Shown: positions 55,607 to 64,000 of the stretch, piece after piece | Position numbering within the stretch: position 1 is the stretch's first letter | How the letters are laid out: every line of letters begins with the position of its first letter | Assembly (NCBI GenBank): GCA_903949285.1 | Contig: CAJAYT010000105.1 | Location: 1 to 64,000 of the forward strand | Direction: 5' to 3' | DNA length: 64,000 nt | From: an uncultured Burkholderiales bacterium | Lineage (GTDB): Bacteria > Pseudomonadota > Gammaproteobacteria > Burkholderiales > Burkholderiaceae_C | Position numbers and translations under genes: made by a program | The notes under the pieces: generated by a model | Told to the model about the DNA's origin: nothing | What the model saw: only the letters and a program-made list of their open reading frames with translations | Databases searched by the model: none

Positions 55607-56623
55607 TCAAGTTGCCGCTGAGGTTGAGTTGGCGAGATGGGCTTGTTGATCTGCATGATAACTAGAGCGCACCATGGCCCCTACTGCTGCATGTTTGAAT
55701 CCCATGGAGTAAGCCTTTTCTTCAAACATTTTGAAGGTGTCTGGGTGTACGTAACGAGCAACCGCTAGGTGACTATTACTTGGAGCCAAGTACTGACCAA
55801 TGGTCAGCATGTCAATATTGTGATCCCGCATGTCTTGCATGACCTGCAAAATCTCATCATCGGTTTCCCCAAGGCCGACCATTAACCCACTTTTTGTGGG
55901 TACGTTTGGAAAGAGAGCTTTAAATTTTTTAAGTAAGTTAAGACTAAAAGCGTAATCACTTCCTGGGCGTGCTTGTTTGTATAAACGTGGAACAGTCTCC
56001 AAGTTGTGGTTCATCACATCAGGCGGAGCTTTTTTCAGTATTTCAAGTGCTCTGTCATCTCTACCTCTAAAGTCGGGCACAAGAATCTCTATCTGCGTTT
56101 GAGGGGAGGACGTGCGCACACTCTCAATGCAAGATACAAAATGAGTTGCCCCCCCGTCTCTCAAATCATCGCGGTCTACACTAGTGATGACAACATACTT
56201 CAATTTAAGATCTCGTATGGTTCGACCAAGATTGACGGGTTCTTGTGGGTCTAGTGGGTCAGGCCTGCCGTGGCCAACGTCACAAAATGGGCAACGTCTG
56301 GTGCATTTATCACCCATGATCATGAACGTTGCAGTACCATTTCCAAAGCATTCGCCGATATTAGGGCAAGAGGCCTCCTCGCAAACAGTAACTAAATTGT
56401 TTTTACGCAGGATGTCTTTTATTTCATAAAACCGTGTATTGGTAGAAGCCGCCTTTACACGGATCCATTCAGGCTTTTTTAAAACTTCGGAATTGTTTTG
56501 AACTTTGATCGGAATACGCGAAAGCTTTGCGGCAGCTTTTTGCTTTAACAAAGGATCATAGGACTGAACATCCTGGGGCTCACGGGTTACTTTACTTTGG
56601 GAGCCGTTATCGTTTTGATTCAT
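55607..56623 (-). CDS. lipA: Lipoyl synthase
   Basis: Radical-SAM enzyme that inserts two sulfurs into octanoyl groups. From ATG 56623 (MNQNDNGS) 338 aa; the frame extends 33 codons into the lipB end but is not family-like. Auxiliary cluster [12 protein letters not shown] near 81 and radical-SAM cluster CTRRCPFC near 105 are both complete, with [11 protein letters not shown]-like [17 protein letters not shown] near 207 and the terminal RSSYHA motif (Ser ligand). Works on octanoyl-proteins made by LipB, the gene 61 bp upstream. Confidence 0.96.
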   Translation of the reverse strand: MNQNDNGSQSKVTREPQDVQSYDPLLKQKAAAKLSRIPIKVQNNSEVLKKPEWIRVKAASTNTRFYEIKDILRKNNLVTVCEEASCPNIGECFGNGTATFMIMGDKCTRRCPFCDVGHGRPDPLDPQEPVNLGRTIRDLKLKYVVITSVDRDDLRDGGATHFVSCIESVRTSSPQTQIEILVPDFRGRDDRALEILKKAPPDVMNHNLETVPRLYKQARPGSDYAFSLNLLKKFKALFPNVPTKSGLMVGLGETDDEILQVMQDMRDHNIDMLTIGQYLAPSNSHLAVARYVHPDTFKMFEEKAYSMGFKHAAVGAMVRSSYHADQQAHLANSTSAAT

Positions 56624-56684
56624 ATTTCTCGATTCTGCCCAGGGTATTGGAAACGTCCTGGACTGTTTAAGTTCATGAGTGATC

Positions 56685-57377
56685 TCATTTGGATTCCAAA
56701 TAGGTGTTGAGCTTGCCTGCAAGCACTCGAGCCACCTCGCTTACCTCACCACTAACCCCTATTGTAGAAAGATCTATGGTTTTTAGGCCTTTATATCCAC
56801 AAGGATTGATTAAATCAAAGGGATTTAAGTCCATATTGACGTTTAACGACAGTCCGTGATAAGTGCGGTGTCGACTTACTTTAATCCCCAGCGCCGCTAT
56901 TTTGCCCAATCCATGGAATTGATCGGAGGTGGTCGGATTTCCAAAATGTTGACTCTCAATGCCTGACAAAATGGAGTGCCCAAATGGAGAATTGAGTTGA
57001 ACGTAGATGCCAGGAGCTCCTTTGACCCTATGTCCAGTGACACCAAAATGAAGAAGAGTTTTTAAAATGGATTCCTCAAGAAGGTACACATACTCTTTTA
57101 CAAAAATACCCAATCGTTTCAAGTCAACTAAGGGATAGGCTACGATTTGTCCAGGGCCATGAAAAGTTATCTGCCCCCCTCTATCGGTTTGAACAATGGG
57201 TATGGGCGTGTTAGCAATTAGGTGCTCTGCTTTGCCTGCAAGTCCTTGTGTAAACGTTGGCGAGTGCTCACAGATCCATAGCTCATCAGGCGTGCAGTCA
57301 TCCCGCTCCCGGGTGAACTGTTGCATCGCAACGTAACTTTGCAAGTATTCAACCTTACCCAGATCTTTGATAATCAT
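56685..57377 (-). CDS. lipB: Octanoyl-ACP:protein N-octanoyltransferase
   Basis: Moves octanoyl from ACP to lipoyl domains. 230 aa from ATG 57377 ([11 protein letters not shown]); an in-frame TTG at 57386 adds three residues. [21 protein letters not shown] near 68, [10 protein letters not shown] near 117, [25 protein letters not shown] near 158 with the catalytic Lys, and NPCGYKGL with the catalytic Cys. There is a ~28-residue insert before GKIAALG, seen in Comamonadaceae LipB as I know them. Operon with lipA, DUF493 and the aminotransferase. Confidence 0.94.
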   Translation of the reverse strand: MIIKDLGKVEYLQSYVAMQQFTRERDDCTPDELWICEHSPTFTQGLAGKAEHLIANTPIPIVQTDRGGQITFHGPGQIVAYPLVDLKRLGIFVKEYVYLLEESILKTLLHFGVTGHRVKGAPGIYVQLNSPFGHSILSGIESQHFGNPTTSDQFHGLGKIAALGIKVSRHRTYHGLSLNVNMDLNPFDLINPCGYKGLKTIDLSTIGVSGEVSEVARVLAGKLNTYLESK

Positions 57378-57459
57378 TTGGTGCAACTCGCAGTGAATTG
57401 AATGGAGCTAAAACTAAATGAGGCCGAAGCTATTCAAAGATAAAAGCATCAAGTCATTA

Positions 57460-57768
57460 TTAAAGAACAACTTTAACCATTGGATGAGTTGACAAGGTTC
57501 TGTATAACTCGTCTAATTGTTCGCGACTGGTTGCATTTATATTTAGAGTTACTCCCAAATAGTGAGCGCTACTGCTGGGTCGAAGTTCAATAGTCTTGGG
57601 ATCAAAGGCTGGATCAAATGATTGCGCGACATGTTTGAGAGCCTCAACGAAGCCATCTACATTTTTGCCCATAACCTTGATAGGGAAGATACTGGGGTAC
57701 TCAATCAGCGATTCTTGGACCTGGGCAAGATCTTGAACTTGGGGAAGTTTTTTGGGTGGGTTTACCAT
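57460..57768 (-). CDS. ybeD: DUF493/YbeD family protein
   Basis: 102 aa from ATG 57768 (MVNPPKKLP). The long upstream extension of the frame lies over the aminotransferase and is not a protein of this family. YPSIFPIKVMGKNVDGFVEAL near 26 and the beta strands RPSSSAHYLGVTLNINATSREQLDELYRTL near 60 are typical of this ferredoxin-fold (ACT-like) protein. A member between dat-like and lipB genes is common in betaproteobacteria. Function unknown, possibly regulatory for lipoate synthesis. Confidence 0.88.
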   Translation of the reverse strand: MVNPPKKLPQVQDLAQVQESLIEYPSIFPIKVMGKNVDGFVEALKHVAQSFDPAFDPKTIELRPSSSAHYLGVTLNINATSREQLDELYRTLSTHPMVKVVL

Positions 57769-57793
57769 GATTAAAGGGGATGGGTGAATTCCG

Positions 57794-58735
57794 TTAGTGA
57801 GAATTACAGCTCGCTTGAACGAAAGACTGATAGGCCAAATGTAACTTTTTGTAGATGGGCCCTGGTTTGCCCTCATGAGTGGTGTGATGCCCAACCATTC
57901 GTTCATCGATATGAGATACCGGTAAAACTTCTTTCGATGCCGAGGAAAGTAAAACTTCATCCGCCCCGAAAACCTCTTCCTTGGTGATTTTGCGTAAAAC
58001 AAAAGGAATGCCCTGAGCTTTGCACATCTCTTCTATCAACCCGTAGCGAATGCCCTCCAAAAGCAAATGATCCTTAGGAGGAGCGAATACCGTGCCATCT
58101 TTGACAATCCACACATTGCTTGAAGAAGCTTCGCTTAAATACTCACCTCTGAACATAATGGTCTCTGTTGCGCCAACATCTGCACTGATTTGACGAGCAA
58201 ACACTGCCCCCAATAGGCTCGTGCTTTTAATATGCGCCTTTTCCCAACGAAAGTCATGAGCGCTGACGCACTTAACGCCAGTTGCCCTGATAGAAGGGGA
58301 AACTGGTTTGAACGGATTTGCCATCATAAACACAGTGGGAATACAGTCCGACGGCATTGCATGGTCGCGAGGTGCTACGCCCCGACTGATTTGTATATAG
58401 ATGATTTGTTGGGTATGCTCGACTTTTTGATTTGTTGTTTGAGCAAAATGAGAAGCCAATTGTTGTACCAAATTAAGCCACTCACTCTTGGAGTATGGGT
58501 TAGGAATTCGAAGTTCCAATAACGAACGATCCAGGCGCGCCATGTGCTGCTCAAAGCGAAAGGGTTGTCCTTGGTAAAGTGGAACGACTTCGTATACCCC
58601 GTCCCCAAAGATAAACCCCCTGTCGAGGACGCTAATTTTTGCTTCTCTCAAAGGGCAGAACTCGCCGTTTAAATAGCAGATAGTGTCAGGGAGATTGGAT
58701 GGGGCGGAAGCGTGATGGTGGTTTATGGAAGACAT
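57794..58735 (-). CDS. Class IV PLP aminotransferase (D-amino acid / branched-chain type)
   Basis: 313 aa from ATG 58735 (MSSINHHHASAP); an in-frame TTG at 58750 is less likely. VLDRGFIFGDGVYEVVPLYQG near 38-58 is the fold-type IV N-terminal motif. The PLP Lys is in WEKAHIKSTSLLG near 168. EASSSNVWIVKDG near 205 and the GIRYGLIEEMC segment near 233 are family-typical. Sequence alone does not separate D-alanine aminotransferase from branched-chain or aminodeoxychorismate lyase-like members; the D-amino acid type is more usual at this locus. First gene of the aminotransferase-DUF493-lipB-lipA run. Confidence 0.82.
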   Translation of the reverse strand: MSSINHHHASAPSNLPDTICYLNGEFCPLREAKISVLDRGFIFGDGVYEVVPLYQGQPFRFEQHMARLDRSLLELRIPNPYSKSEWLNLVQQLASHFAQTTNQKVEHTQQIIYIQISRGVAPRDHAMPSDCIPTVFMMANPFKPVSPSIRATGVKCVSAHDFRWEKAHIKSTSLLGAVFARQISADVGATETIMFRGEYLSEASSSNVWIVKDGTVFAPPKDHLLLEGIRYGLIEEMCKAQGIPFVLRKITKEEVFGADEVLLSSASKEVLPVSHIDERMVGHHTTHEGKPGPIYKKLHLAYQSFVQASCNSH

Positions 58736-58858
58736 GCTCAAATTATCCAACTTTTTCTATTCTTACGGCGTATGTGTACTAAAGAGATAGTTAAGGATTA
58801 CAAACGGTGTTATTTTGAAAATGAATGTTGTCCTCGGTACAAAATTTGAAGTTTAATA

Positions 58859-58887
58859 GTGGATGGCCGTTCAAATACCTCTATAAT
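58859..58887 (+). promoter_or_regulatory. Candidate promoter of the atp operon
   Basis: A consensus TATAAT lies at 58882-58887. The -35 position 17 bp upstream reads GTGGAT (58859-58864), a weak match. It is 98 bp before the atpI start. The whole 250-bp region between the aminotransferase and atpI has no ORF. Confidence 0.5.
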
Positions 58888-58985
58888 CGCAGGCTTTGCT
58901 AGGGGTTTCTAGGTAAATTGTTCCGGTTGCATAAGCATGTGGCCCACTTTTGATCTAAGAGTCCGGCCTAAAGTGAAAATCATTG

Positions 58986-59465
58986 ATGTCACAAGACTTA
59001 ATTAATGAAGAAGAAGTTGATGACTTCAGGCCACTGACCCCGGAGCAAGCAAACGCTTGGCGGAGTAAGTTTCCTCAAGAAAGCGTCTGGCACTTGTTGA
59101 AAATACAGTGTTGGGCTGGTGGATTTGTAGTGCTAGTTGCCTTTTTGGTTCAAGAAGCGCTGAAGTTCACGGGACTTGGCTTGTCGACGCTCTACGGAGT
59201 TTCGACGGTGGTCGTTCCGGCGGCTATTTGCGCCAGAGGGCTTTCATCTAGGTTCGGTGGTGCAAGTCTTGCCGCTAGTGTTGCGAAGTTTTTTGTTTGG
59301 GAGTTTGCCAAGGTGGCCTTAGTGGTGTCAATGTTGATACTAGCTCCCAAGGTTTTGGGTGAAGATTTAAGTTGGCCCGCTTTAATTGTGGGTTTGGTGT
59401 TTACTTTCAAGAGTTTTTGGGCTTTCGTGGTTTGGCAACAATTTGTGCCAACCAAAAGTGCTTAA
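58986..59465 (+). CDS. atpI: ATP synthase subunit I
   Basis: Assembly/accessory membrane protein of F0, 159 aa from ATG 58986. Acidic start LINEEEVDDFRPLTPEQANAW, then four hydrophobic segments at about 45-65, 68-85, 103-123 and 128-148. AARGLSSRFGGA-like ICARGLSSRFGGASLAASVAKFFVWEFAKVALV near 80-112 matches the family. First gene of the atp operon; atpB begins 34 bp later. Sequence variable across bacteria, so identification also rests on position. Confidence 0.87.
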   Translation: MSQDLINEEEVDDFRPLTPEQANAWRSKFPQESVWHLLKIQCWAGGFVVLVAFLVQEALKFTGLGLSTLYGVSTVVVPAAICARGLSSRFGGASLAASVAKFFVWEFAKVALVVSMLILAPKVLGEDLSWPALIVGLVFTFKSFWAFVVWQQFVPTKSA

Positions 59466-59499
59466 AGGCTGAAGAAGATAATTTTTAAAAGAACGGACT

Positions 59500-60363
59500 A
59501 TGTCAGTAGAAGTTGAAAGCGCTCCTACAGCTGGTGAATATATAGGTCACCACCTAACGCATCTGCAAAATAAGCCGATGTCTGGCATTATTGACTTTTC
59601 TGTTTACAACTTAGACTCCATTTTCTGGGCTGTATTGTTGGGCGTAGTCGGTGCGTTTTGCCTGTGGAATGCCGCTCGCAAGGTCACCCCTGGGGTGCCA
59701 AGTCGCTTTCAGGCGGCGGTAGAGATTTTGTTTGAGTTGGTGGACAACCAATCAAAGGCCATTATTCATAATGAGCGTAGCCGTGCGGTTGTGGCGCCCT
59801 TGGCGCTGACAGTGTTCGTGTGGATTTTTATGATGAACGCGATGGATTTGTTGCCCGTCGATTTGCTGCCTTGGATTTGGGGTCAAATGTTTGAGGCGGC
59901 TGGTGAGAGTCCTCATCATGCTTTTTTGCGTGTGGTTCCTACGGCCGATCTTTCTACGACACTGGGTTTGTCTACTTCAGTCTTATTGATTTGTATTGTT
60001 TACAACATCAAGATCAAAGGCTTTGGCGGTTGGGCTCATGAGTTGTTCACTGCCCCGTTTGGCTCTCATCCAATTTTGTGGCCGATAAATTTTTTGATGC
60101 AACTTATTGAGTTCGCAGCTAAAACTGTCTCTCACGGGATGCGACTTTTTGGAAACATGTACGCCGGAGAGTTGGTGTTCATGTTGATTGCTTTGATGGG
60201 TGGTGCTGCTGCAATTTCGTTGCCTGGGATTTTATTGCCTGTAGGGCAAATCATTGCTGGAACAATTTGGGCCATCTTCCATATTTTGATCATCACGCTG
60301 CAGGCCTTCATTTTCATGATGTTGACTTTGGTGTATGTCGGTCAGGCGCATGACGCGCATTGA
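59500..60363 (+). CDS. atpB: ATP synthase F0 subunit a
   Basis: Proton channel subunit, 287 aa with five to six helices. Conserved functional region MRLFGNMYAGELVFMLIALMGG near 214-235 with the essential Arg, and HGMRLFGNM and IFHILIITLQAFIFMMLTLVYVG near the C-terminus (last helix). The N-terminal ~40 residues form the periplasmic part. Followed by atpE after 54 bp. Confidence 0.97.
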   Translation: MSVEVESAPTAGEYIGHHLTHLQNKPMSGIIDFSVYNLDSIFWAVLLGVVGAFCLWNAARKVTPGVPSRFQAAVEILFELVDNQSKAIIHNERSRAVVAPLALTVFVWIFMMNAMDLLPVDLLPWIWGQMFEAAGESPHHAFLRVVPTADLSTTLGLSTSVLLICIVYNIKIKGFGGWAHELFTAPFGSHPILWPINFLMQLIEFAAKTVSHGMRLFGNMYAGELVFMLIALMGGAAAISLPGILLPVGQIIAGTIWAIFHILIITLQAFIFMMLTLVYVGQAHDAH

Positions 60364-60402
60364 TTGGGTAATCTTTTTTTAACCTTTCCATTTTTTATTT
60401 GA

Positions 60403-60666
<264 letters not shown>

Positions 60667-60697
60667 TTTGTACAACCGCTCATAGAAAGGTGTTGCC

Positions 60698-61168
60698 GTG
60701 AGTATCAATGCAACGCTGTTTGTTCAGGCTATCGTATTTGCTATTTTGGTGTGGTTCACGATGCGATTCGTGTGGCCGCCCATTGCACATGCTTTAGATG
60801 AGCGAGCTGAAAAAATAGCACACGGTCTAGCTGCTGCAGAGCACGCAAAAATCGAGCTTTCCAATGCACACAAGGAGGTTGAGCTGAGGCTTAATCAAAC
60901 TCGTGCCGAAGGAGCTGGAATTGTTGCAAACGCAGAGCGCCGCGCACAAGCCCTCATTGACGAAGCTAAATTGACGGCTTCTGAAGAGGCCAGCAAAATC
61001 ATTGCAGCAGCAAGAGTTGAGGCGGAACAACAAATTGTTCGCGCCAAAGAAGCTTTGCGCAATGAAGTCGCTGAGTTGGCTGTCAAAGGAGCGGAACAAA
61101 TCCTGCGAAAAGAAGTGAATGCTTCTGTTCATGCAGATTTGTTGGCTCGTTTGAAGACTGAGCTGTAA
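60698..61168 (+). CDS. atpF: ATP synthase F0 subunit b
   Basis: 156 aa, GTG start at 60698. One N-terminal helix (about 5-25; [24 protein letters not shown]) and a long charged coiled coil from 40 to 150 ([62 protein letters not shown]) that forms the peripheral stalk. 31 bp after atpE, 8 bp before atpH. Confidence 0.96.
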   Translation: MSINATLFVQAIVFAILVWFTMRFVWPPIAHALDERAEKIAHGLAAAEHAKIELSNAHKEVELRLNQTRAEGAGIVANAERRAQALIDEAKLTASEEASKIIAAARVEAEQQIVRAKEALRNEVAELAVKGAEQILRKEVNASVHADLLARLKTEL

Positions 61169-61176
61169 GAGGGCAT

Positions 61177-61710
61177 ATGGCAGAACTTGCAACAATTGCG
61201 CGCCCCTATGCGGAGGCACTTTTCAAGTCCCAGGGCTTGGGTGTGCCGCAAGAGACGGCAGATTTGCTGGACACACTTGCTGTGATTGCAGAAGACGTTC
61301 GGGTGCAGCAATACACGTTGGATCCTAAAGTTTCTGTAGAACAGGTGATGGACTTGTTGGCTTCGGTTTTGAAAATTAAGCTTTCGCAAGGAGCTCATAA
61401 TTTTCTCCACACATTGCTAGAGCACGGTCGCTTGAGTGTTCTGCCAGAAGTGGCGCATCAGTACAGAGCATTGTTGAATGCCCAATCAGGATTTTCTGAG
61501 GCGGTTATTTACAGTGCTTATCCCTTGGACGCGGCTGCCAAAGCGGCTGTGACCCAGGTTTTGGAAAAACGCTTTTCACGTCAATTGCAAACTAGTGTTG
61601 AAATTGATGAGAGCCTTATTGGTGGCGTTAGAGTGGTGGTGGGCGACGAGGTACTTGATACCTCTGTGAAGTCCCGCCTTGAAGAAATGAAAGTAGCCTT
61701 GACCTCTTAA
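61177..61710 (+). CDS. atpH: ATP synthase F1 subunit delta
   Basis: 177 aa. ATIARPYAEALFKSQ at the N-terminus, helical domain to about 110, then VLEKRFSRQLQTSVEIDESLIGGVRVVVGDEVLDTSVKSRLEEMK at 130-170, the delta/OSCP signature. Links the b stalk to the F1 head. RBS AGAGG precedes ATG. Confidence 0.96.
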   Translation: MAELATIARPYAEALFKSQGLGVPQETADLLDTLAVIAEDVRVQQYTLDPKVSVEQVMDLLASVLKIKLSQGAHNFLHTLLEHGRLSVLPEVAHQYRALLNAQSGFSEAVIYSAYPLDAAAKAAVTQVLEKRFSRQLQTSVEIDESLIGGVRVVVGDEVLDTSVKSRLEEMKVALTS

Positions 61711-61755
61711 TCGAGTTCCGGGCAAGACCCTTAAATAAGAAAGAAGGAAAGAGTC

Positions 61756-63294
61756 ATGCAACTCAATCCCGCAGAAATCTCCGAACTCATCAAGAGTCGC
61801 ATCGAAGGATTGGCGCCCAGTGCCGATATTCGCAACCAAGGTACGGTTATATCCGTCAGTGACGGTATCTGCCGCATTCACGGACTAAGCGATGTGATGC
61901 AAGGGGAAATGTTGGAGTTTCCAAATAATACATTTGGATTGGCCCTAAACCTAGAGCGCGATTCCGTTGGCTCAGTGATTTTGGGTGATTATGAGCACAT
62001 TTCTGAAGGCGACACTGTTAAGTGTACTGGCCGTATTTTGGAGGTGCCAGTCGGTCCAGAGCTGATCGGGCGTGTTGTTAATGCGTTAGGTCATCCAATC
62101 GATGGCAAGGGTCCAATTAATGCGAAGATGACGGACGTTATTGAGAAGGTTGCGCCGGGCGTTATTGCTCGTCAATCCGTATCTCAGCCTATGCAAACAG
62201 GGTTGAAATCCATTGACTCAATGGTGCCAATTGGTCGTGGGCAGCGTGAGTTGATCATCGGCGATAGGCAGACAGGAAAAACAGCCGTAGCGATTGATGC
62301 CATCATCAATCAAAAAGGTCAAAACATGACCTGTATCTATGTGGCTATTGGACAAAAAGCCTCATCTGTTAAGAACGTTGTGCGCGCGCTAGAGCAAGCC
62401 GGTGCTATGGACTATACGATTGTTGTTGCTGCTACGGCTTCTGAGTCAGCGGCTATGCAGTACGTTTCGGCATATTCTGGTTGTACGATGGGGGAGTATT
62501 TCCGCGACCGCGGTCAAGACGCGTTAATCGTTTATGATGACTTGTCCAAACAAGCTGTTGCGTATCGTCAAGTTTCGTTGTTGCTGAGACGTCCTCCTGG
62601 TCGTGAAGCATACCCAGGCGATGTGTTCTATTTGCACAGCCGTCTGTTAGAGCGAGCAGCACGGGTCAACGAACATTACGTTGAAGAGTTTACAAAGGGT
62701 GCTGTAAAAGGAAAAACAGGATCTTTAACCGCTCTTCCAATTATTGAAACACAAGCTGGTGACGTTTCTGCTTTCGTACCGACCAACGTAATTTCAATCA
62801 CGGATGGTCAGATCTTCTTGGAAACAAGTTTGTTCAACTCAGGTATTCGCCCTGCTATTAACGCTGGTATCTCTGTATCCCGTGTTGGTGGTGCGGCTCA
62901 AACGAAGCTGATCAAGAATTTATCAGGCGGTATACGTACTGACTTAGCGCAGTACCGTGAATTGGCAGCATTTGCACAGTTTGCATCTGATTTGGATGAA
63001 GCGACAAGAAAGCAGTTGGACCGTGGAGCGCGAGTAACTGAGTTACTTAAGCAAGCACAGTACAGCCCGCTGAATATTAGCTTAATGGGCGCAACTTTAT
63101 TTGCAGTAAACAAGGGCTACTTGGATGATATTGCTGTGAACAGAGTTCTAGCCTTCGAAGCTGGACTGCATGGTCACTTAAAAGACCAACACGCTGCGCT
63201 TCTTGCTAAGTTGGAAAAAGACAAGGCTATGGACAAGGACGCTGAGGCTGAGTTAACAACAGCTTTGGTCGAGTTTAAAAAGTCTTTTGTTTAA
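61756..63294 (+). CDS. atpA: ATP synthase F1 subunit alpha
   Basis: 512 aa. Walker A GDRQTGKT at about 170-177, [12 protein letters not shown] near 194, [29 protein letters not shown] near 262, and [17 protein letters not shown] with the Arg finger near 370. N-terminal beta barrel includes [13 protein letters not shown]. Length is normal. Confidence 0.98.
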   Translation: MQLNPAEISELIKSRIEGLAPSADIRNQGTVISVSDGICRIHGLSDVMQGEMLEFPNNTFGLALNLERDSVGSVILGDYEHISEGDTVKCTGRILEVPVGPELIGRVVNALGHPIDGKGPINAKMTDVIEKVAPGVIARQSVSQPMQTGLKSIDSMVPIGRGQRELIIGDRQTGKTAVAIDAIINQKGQNMTCIYVAIGQKASSVKNVVRALEQAGAMDYTIVVAATASESAAMQYVSAYSGCTMGEYFRDRGQDALIVYDDLSKQAVAYRQVSLLLRRPPGREAYPGDVFYLHSRLLERAARVNEHYVEEFTKGAVKGKTGSLTALPIIETQAGDVSAFVPTNVISITDGQIFLETSLFNSGIRPAINAGISVSRVGGAAQTKLIKNLSGGIRTDLAQYRELAAFAQFASDLDEATRKQLDRGARVTELLKQAQYSPLNISLMGATLFAVNKGYLDDIAVNRVLAFEAGLHGHLKDQHAALLAKLEKDKAMDKDAEAELTTALVEFKKSFV

Positions 63295-63323
63295 ACCGTA
63301 CCTGACACACTAAGGAACCTTTA

Positions 63324-64000
63324 ATGGCAGCAGGTAAGGAAATCAGAGGCAAGATCAAATCGGTAGAAAATACCAAGAAGATCACAAAAGCCATGGAAAT
63401 GGTGGCCGCATCCAAAATGAGAAAAGCTCAGGATAGGATGCGTGCTGCTAGACCCTACAGTGAAAAGATTAAGAAAATCGCATGTCATTTGGGTCAAGCT
63501 AATCCAGAGTACGTACATCCTTTTATGGAAATCAACCACTCAAAGGGTGTGGGCTTTATAGTCGTGTCGACCGATAAAGGTTTGTGTGGTGGACTTAACA
63601 CCAATATGCTGCGAATTGTGGGTCAAAAAATTAAAGACCTGCAAACAGCTGGACACAGTGCTAAAGCAATGGCAATTGGGAACAAAGGACTTGGCTTTTT
63701 GAATAGGGCGGGAGTCGAGGTTGTTTCTCAGGTCACTCAGCTTGGGGATACGCCTCATTTGGATAAGCTGATTGGTCCGGTCAAAGTGCTATTAGATGCC
63801 TACATTGCAAGAGAGATCAACTCCGTTTATCTTTGCTACACAAAATTCATCAACACGATGAAGCAAGAACCCGTAGTTGAGAAGTTGCTTCCGCTGTCAG
63901 GCGATGAAATTAAGACATCTCACAAGAAAAACAGTTGGGATTACTTGTATGAGCCTGATGCTCATACAGTGATTGACGATTTGTTGATCCGCTATATCGA
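63324..64000 (+). CDS. atpG: ATP synthase F1 subunit gamma (partial)
   Basis: Starts at ATG 63324 with [36 protein letters not shown], the gamma N-terminal coiled coil; the frame is open to the window edge (225 of about 290 residues). [11 protein letters not shown] near 82 is the family core motif. The C-terminal helix with the gamma signature lies outside. 29 bp after atpA; atpD and atpC are expected next. Confidence 0.96.
   Translation, partial: MAAGKEIRGKIKSVENTKKITKAMEMVAASKMRKAQDRMRAARPYSEKIKKIACHLGQANPEYVHPFMEINHSKGVGFIVVSTDKGLCGGLNTNMLRIVGQKIKDLQTAGHSAKAMAIGNKGLGFLNRAGVEVVSQVTQLGDTPHLDKLIGPVKVLLDAYIAREINSVYLCYTKFINTMKQEPVVEKLLPLSGDEIKTSHKKNSWDYLYEPDAHTVIDDLLIRYI

Noticed and set aside
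57769-58002. Upstream extension of the DUF493 frame
   Set aside because: Antiparallel-free overlap with the aminotransferase on the same strand in another frame; residues are basic and unlike DUF493.

Overview
The window reads as a compact, gene-dense stretch of a betaproteobacterial chromosome, most likely Burkholderiales and probably Comamonadaceae or a close relative. I base this on neighbourhoods and protein features as I know them from that group: the recA-recX and sucC-sucD block, smg beside def-fmt, a DNA topoisomerase III carrying a C-terminal SWIB domain, the aminotransferase-DUF493-lipB-lipA block beside the atp operon, and a LipB with the long insert before its GLGKIAALG motif. No tRNA, rRNA, insertion sequence, prophage or CRISPR array is visible. 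Base composition looks uniform and moderate in GC, so nothing marks a recent island.

Layout: 0-15 kb holds purine biosynthesis (purE, purK, purC), the tRNA modifier Sua5, lower glycolysis (class II aldolase, pyruvate kinase, phosphoglycerate kinase), a membrane fatty-acid desaturase, the 3-oxoacid CoA-transferase pair, an AzlCD exporter and fmt-def. 15-24 kb holds smg, the SecDF-YajC translocon accessory complex, topoisomerase III with a SWIB tail, and a divergent operon of a SET-domain methyltransferase, biotin ligase and a small membrane protein. 24-30 kb holds a marR/recA divergent pair with a visible LexA box, recX, argC, sucCD and a prepilin-like gene. 30-42 kb holds moaC, an M48 metalloprotease, a four-helix membrane protein, purB, a GST, and a six-gene minus-strand lipid-modification cluster (FAD amine-oxidase-like protein, DUF1365, cyclopropane-fatty-acid synthase family, DUF3833 lipoprotein, SDR, NTF2-like), preceded by a secreted glutathione peroxidase. 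42-58 kb holds rfaE2, glnE, yhdP, a nitrilase-family amidase, mltA, a very large fused indolepyruvate ferredoxin oxidoreductase and the lipoate operon. 58.9 kb to the end is the atpIBEFHAG operon, cut off inside atpG.

Most of the content is housekeeping. The most unusual assembly is at 19.5-23 kb: a topoisomerase with an H1-like Lys/Ala/Pro/Thr-rich linker and a SWIB domain sits back to back with a SET methyltransferase that has a complete post-SET cysteine cluster. Both are eukaryote-type chromatin modules. A functional link, with the lysine-rich linker as a methylation substrate, is my inference. Second are the lipid cluster at 35.6-40.9 kb, a family of 11-bp tandem repeats in two purine-gene spacers, a strong terminator-like hairpin whose T-tract lies on the strand opposite sucD, and several palindromic operator candidates.

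Several starts were chosen inside longer open frames (purE, ybbN, fbaA, azlC, azlD, moaC, the four-helix protein, the SDR, gpx, lipA, lipB, DUF493, birA). Reasons are given in each entry.
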